Source: Rossellomorea aquimaris (GTDB taxonomy: Bacteria > Bacillota > Bacilli > Bacillales > Bacillaceae_B). From it: a stretch of 64,000 bases of DNA. The position numbers and the translations under genes are program-made. The stretch is from positions 372,001-436,000 of the forward strand of contig NZ_MINN01000074.1 in assembly GCF_001877785.1 (NCBI RefSeq), written 5' to 3'. The notes under the pieces were generated by a model. That model saw only the letters and a list, made by a program, of their open reading frames with translations. It had not been told where the DNA came from and did no database searches. This document shows positions 62,030 through 64,000 of this stretch, one piece after another. Position 1 is the first letter of the stretch, and the number at the start of each line of letters is the position of its first letter.

Positions 62030-63085
62030 TTATTCATGTTCGCTTTTATTATAGGAACTTTCAGGCAGGGTATCCCAGAAAGAAGTATCTGCTTCATTAA
62101 TAGAACCATCTGCAATGGCTTTTGCAGTAGCCTCCATTCCGATGACTGCTTGCTTGATTAGATATCCATTACTCTTCTGTCCAAGTACGTAATCTTCCCT
62201 ATAATGATCTGCCATTCCCCTCATTTCAAAAAGCAGAGTTGCAATTCCATACTCGACAGCCAAACCATTTCTTGAAATGGTTTGAGCAGAACCTCCGATA
62301 TATTTAGATAGTGTCCCAAACCCTCTGCTTTCGACAGTATTATATAACACAGCCCCGAGCTGCTTGGATTTTTCAACGACTTCAGGGTCTACTTCTTCAT
62401 TAGTCGGGTATAAAATCGATCCGGATACAAGTTCATCTGTGTCTCCCAATGTAGTCTCTGCTCCTTGATGATGAAGATCAATCATATAATCAGGTGAATA
62501 TCTTTGTAGAACATTTTCATGCAGCGACTGAGTTTCAGGCTGTTCACGAGCTACATGATCCCGGTTCAGGTCAACTTCATTTGCATTATAACGTGTATGC
62601 GTGCCCGATACATAATCATCTAGTGAGAAGTTAACGTCCCCCTCGGCACCATCCACATTTAAACGGGGAGCAACCAGTATATTTACATTCTCCAGCATTT
62701 CTTTTACTTCCTTGGAATTGGAAGTGAGGTGCTGAATAAATTTCAGAGCACCTTCTGTTGTTAAAGTTTCATTGCCATGCTGCTGGGTCAAGTATAATAC
62801 CGTGGGATTACTTTCGTTATTTCCGAATTTCGCCAGATATAAGTCCCGGCCTTTTACGGACTGACCGTAGACTTCCAGTGAAAGAGCTTCTGACTTAGTA
62901 TCAAGACGTTCAAGCAGCTTTACCATTTCTTCATAACTATGTAAACGTTCATTCTTGATTGTTTCATTTCCATTATAGAAGGGTCCATCTGCCGAAACAG
63001 GAGAAGTTGGTACTGTCATTGAAATTCCGGAAGCAATCAATAATCCAGATACTGTGCATTTAATCCATTTCTTATTCTTATTCAT
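62030..63085 (-). CDS. secreted M14-family zinc carboxypeptidase
   Basis: The 351-residue precursor has a signal peptide (CTVSGLLIASGISMTVPTSP region), then a carboxypeptidase domain: LYLTQQHGNETLTTEGALKF with H-x-x-E, DLNRDH, YMIDLHHQGAET with the third zinc His, and a late LLFEMRG with the catalytic Glu. The enzymes trim C-terminal residues from peptides or cell-wall fragments. AAAGGAGGAAAACA precedes the ATG. It lies next to the partial secreted protein at the right edge. Confidence 0.92.
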   Translation of the reverse strand: MNKNKKWIKCTVSGLLIASGISMTVPTSPVSADGPFYNGNETIKNERLHSYEEMVKLLERLDTKSEALSLEVYGQSVKGRDLYLAKFGNNESNPTVLYLTQQHGNETLTTEGALKFIQHLTSNSKEVKEMLENVNILVAPRLNVDGAEGDVNFSLDDYVSGTHTRYNANEVDLNRDHVAREQPETQSLHENVLQRYSPDYMIDLHHQGAETTLGDTDELVSGSILYPTNEEVDPEVVEKSKQLGAVLYNTVESRGFGTLSKYIGGSAQTISRNGLAVEYGIATLLFEMRGMADHYREDYVLGQKSNGYLIKQAVIGMEATAKAIADGSINEADTSFWDTLPESSYNKSEHE

Positions 63086-63342
63086 TGTTTTCCTCCTTTA
63101 ATTTTTTCCATTCTTTAAACATATTTGATTTAGACAGCATGAAACCCTTTTCTTTACGGAAATATGAAACAAAAGAACCTGGTTCCGTAATTACGAATGG
63201 TGAATATTGACTAAAAATGATGTAGAATATCGCCTCAAACTGATTCTTTGTTCCAGGGACTAATTAATCTAATAAGTTGTCCGATTTTTTAACAAGGGGA
63301 TCTTGTTGAAATTGATATGAAATGTTTCAGTTTAAAAGTAAA
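63086..63342. other. intergenic region upstream of M14 gene
   Basis: AT-rich sequence between two minus-strand genes holding the promoter of the carboxypeptidase gene; no RNA or operator recognised. Confidence 0.4.
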
Positions 63343-63391
63343 ACCCGAATCAATTTGAATCTGGGGGGTTCAAGTTGATTCGGGTTTATTA
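63341..63391 (-). terminator. terminator of the right-edge gene
   Basis: AAACCCGAATCAA (63341-63353) pairs perfectly with TTGATTCGGGTTT (63375-63387) over a 21-base loop. It follows the stop of the last gene. Confidence 0.8.
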
Positions 63392-63394
63392 GTA

Positions 63395-64000
63395 TTAGTA
63401 TTGAGAATACATTTGCCCTTTTTCATCCACATATACGGATGTTAGAATTGTCCTCTTAAATTTCTGATTATTCTTATTACCATTTACATCTACTGTTAGA
63501 TTGTACACTCCTTCTCCAAGCTCAGGCAGCTTGAATGTATGATCTTTGATTTTTATTTTGCTTTTTTTCAGCTTCCCATTTTGATAGTATTCAATTGAAA
63601 TATCTGTTTTGAACTTGACTTTGCTGTTTTTTTCTGTCAATTTGATTGAATTTGAGCTTATTTGCACATCGACTGAGTCATTAAATTCACTATCGTATTT
63701 TACATTCATTAAGTAAGCTTCCTTTTCAGGGGACCGGGCGTGTACTTTCCACTCTCCTGCTTTAGGTAATTGAATGGTCAAACTGTGATGGAATGCACCT
63801 TGGAAAAGCCCATTTTCATCTGTTGTTGATTCTAAAGCATGAGTTTCCTTCCCGTCAGGATCTATTAGAATCAACGAGGTACCTTTATGACTGCTTATCC
63901 AGTCAATCGTAATTTCCTCAGTGCCCTCCTCCACTGTAAAAAGTTCTTGTTTAGTGCCAGAATACTCTCCTCCCCTGATATATGAAGAAGCTGTTTCAAT
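63395..64000 (-). CDS. C-terminal part of a larger, probably secreted protein
   Basis: The frame is open from the right edge to its stop (201 residues visible). It is beta-rich and resembles the C-terminal domains of secreted Bacillus hydrolases: TIDWISSHKGTSLILIDPDG, FHHSLTIQLPKAGEWKVHAR, followed by a second beta domain ending YVDEKGQMYSQY. The first is a pre-peptidase-like or P-domain-like strand pattern. The catalytic part lies outside the window, so the activity is unknown. The GTG at 63934 has no ribosome binding site and is not the start. Confidence 0.65.
   Translation of the reverse strand: METASSYIRGGEYSGTKQELFTVEEGTEEITIDWISSHKGTSLILIDPDGKETHALESTTDENGLFQGAFHHSLTIQLPKAGEWKVHARSPEKEAYLMNVKYDSEFNDSVDVQISSNSIKLTEKNSKVKFKTDISIEYYQNGKLKKSKIKIKDHTFKLPELGEGVYNLTVDVNGNKNNQKFKRTILTSVYVDEKGQMYSQY

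Noticed and set aside
61715..62161. Forward frame of 148 codons
   Set aside because: It lies antisense over the esterase and M14 genes and the terminator between them.

Overview
The window looks like chromosomal DNA of an endospore-forming member of the Bacillaceae. The evidence is AT-rich, Firmicutes-type sequence, strong AAGGAGG-like ribosome binding sites on nearly every gene, TTG and GTG starts, compact Rho-independent terminators, and Bacillus-type genes (spoIIP, two RsbR-like STAS proteins, bdbCD, hemY, yndM, yhjQ, mgtE, rlmN, an extracellular subtilisin). The genus cannot be fixed from the sequence. No rRNA, tRNA, insertion sequence, prophage or CRISPR array was seen.

Layout. 1-2.6 kb: three GNAT acetyltransferases, a Cys/His-rich protein and a GyrI-like protein. 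2.7-5.8 kb: a small membrane peptide, then feoA and a feoB split into a GTPase gene and a membrane gene, then ynfA. 5.8-7.6 kb: the disulfide-bond pair bdbD-bdbC and two very small genes, one encoding a 27-residue Cys-rich peptide. 7.5-16.8 kb: an AidB-like acyl-CoA dehydrogenase, a nucleoside hydrolase, a TraB-family protein and a large SWIM/SNF2 helicase; a 20-bp-periodic repeat array lies between convergent genes near 10.7 kb. 17-28 kb: a mosaic of accessory genes (RsbR paralogues, GNAT, VOC, PP2C phosphatase, nucleotidyltransferase, serine hydrolase) with two decayed genes (a sigma-factor C-terminus and a DinB protein). 28-36 kb: a perfect PerR-type operator before a 59-codon gene, a CNNM/CBS protein, an MFS transporter, an amino-acid permease with a DDAH-like enzyme, yndM, hemY and a copper-binding four-helix protein. 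36-42 kb: spoIIP, mgtE behind a long leader containing a terminator, a secreted helical protein and a lipid kinase. 42.5-47 kb: a glycine-betaine/carnitine-type ABC transporter (permease, ATPase, permease, binding lipoprotein) downstream of an ECF-like sigma factor. 47-57 kb: GNAT, VOC, a kinase/FAD-oxidoreductase pair, a HAD phosphatase, a frameshifted DUF2975 gene, rlmN, a FusB-like EF-G binding protein, a group of tiny membrane peptides and peptidase E. 57-64 kb: secreted subtilisin followed by the orphaned tail of an M4 metalloprotease, a SulP transporter, a universal stress protein, an esterase, a secreted M14 carboxypeptidase and the end of another protein that runs off the window.

How it fits together. 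Most of the window is single genes or two-gene units separated by hairpin terminators. The clear multigene units are feoA-feoB(N)-feoB(C), bdbD-bdbC, the osmoprotectant ABC operon, the FAD-oxidoreductase/kinase pair, the 34-aa peptide/serine-hydrolase/GNAT run, and the tiny-peptide/GNAT run near 56 kb. Shared themes are metal handling (ferrous iron, magnesium, copper, Cys-rich peptides, a PerR-like site), stress response (RsbR, USP, osmoprotectant uptake) and extracellular proteolysis. Eleven GNAT genes in 64 kb is a notable expansion. Several genes are probably inactive: DinB, DUF2975, the sigma-factor fragment and the M4 tail.
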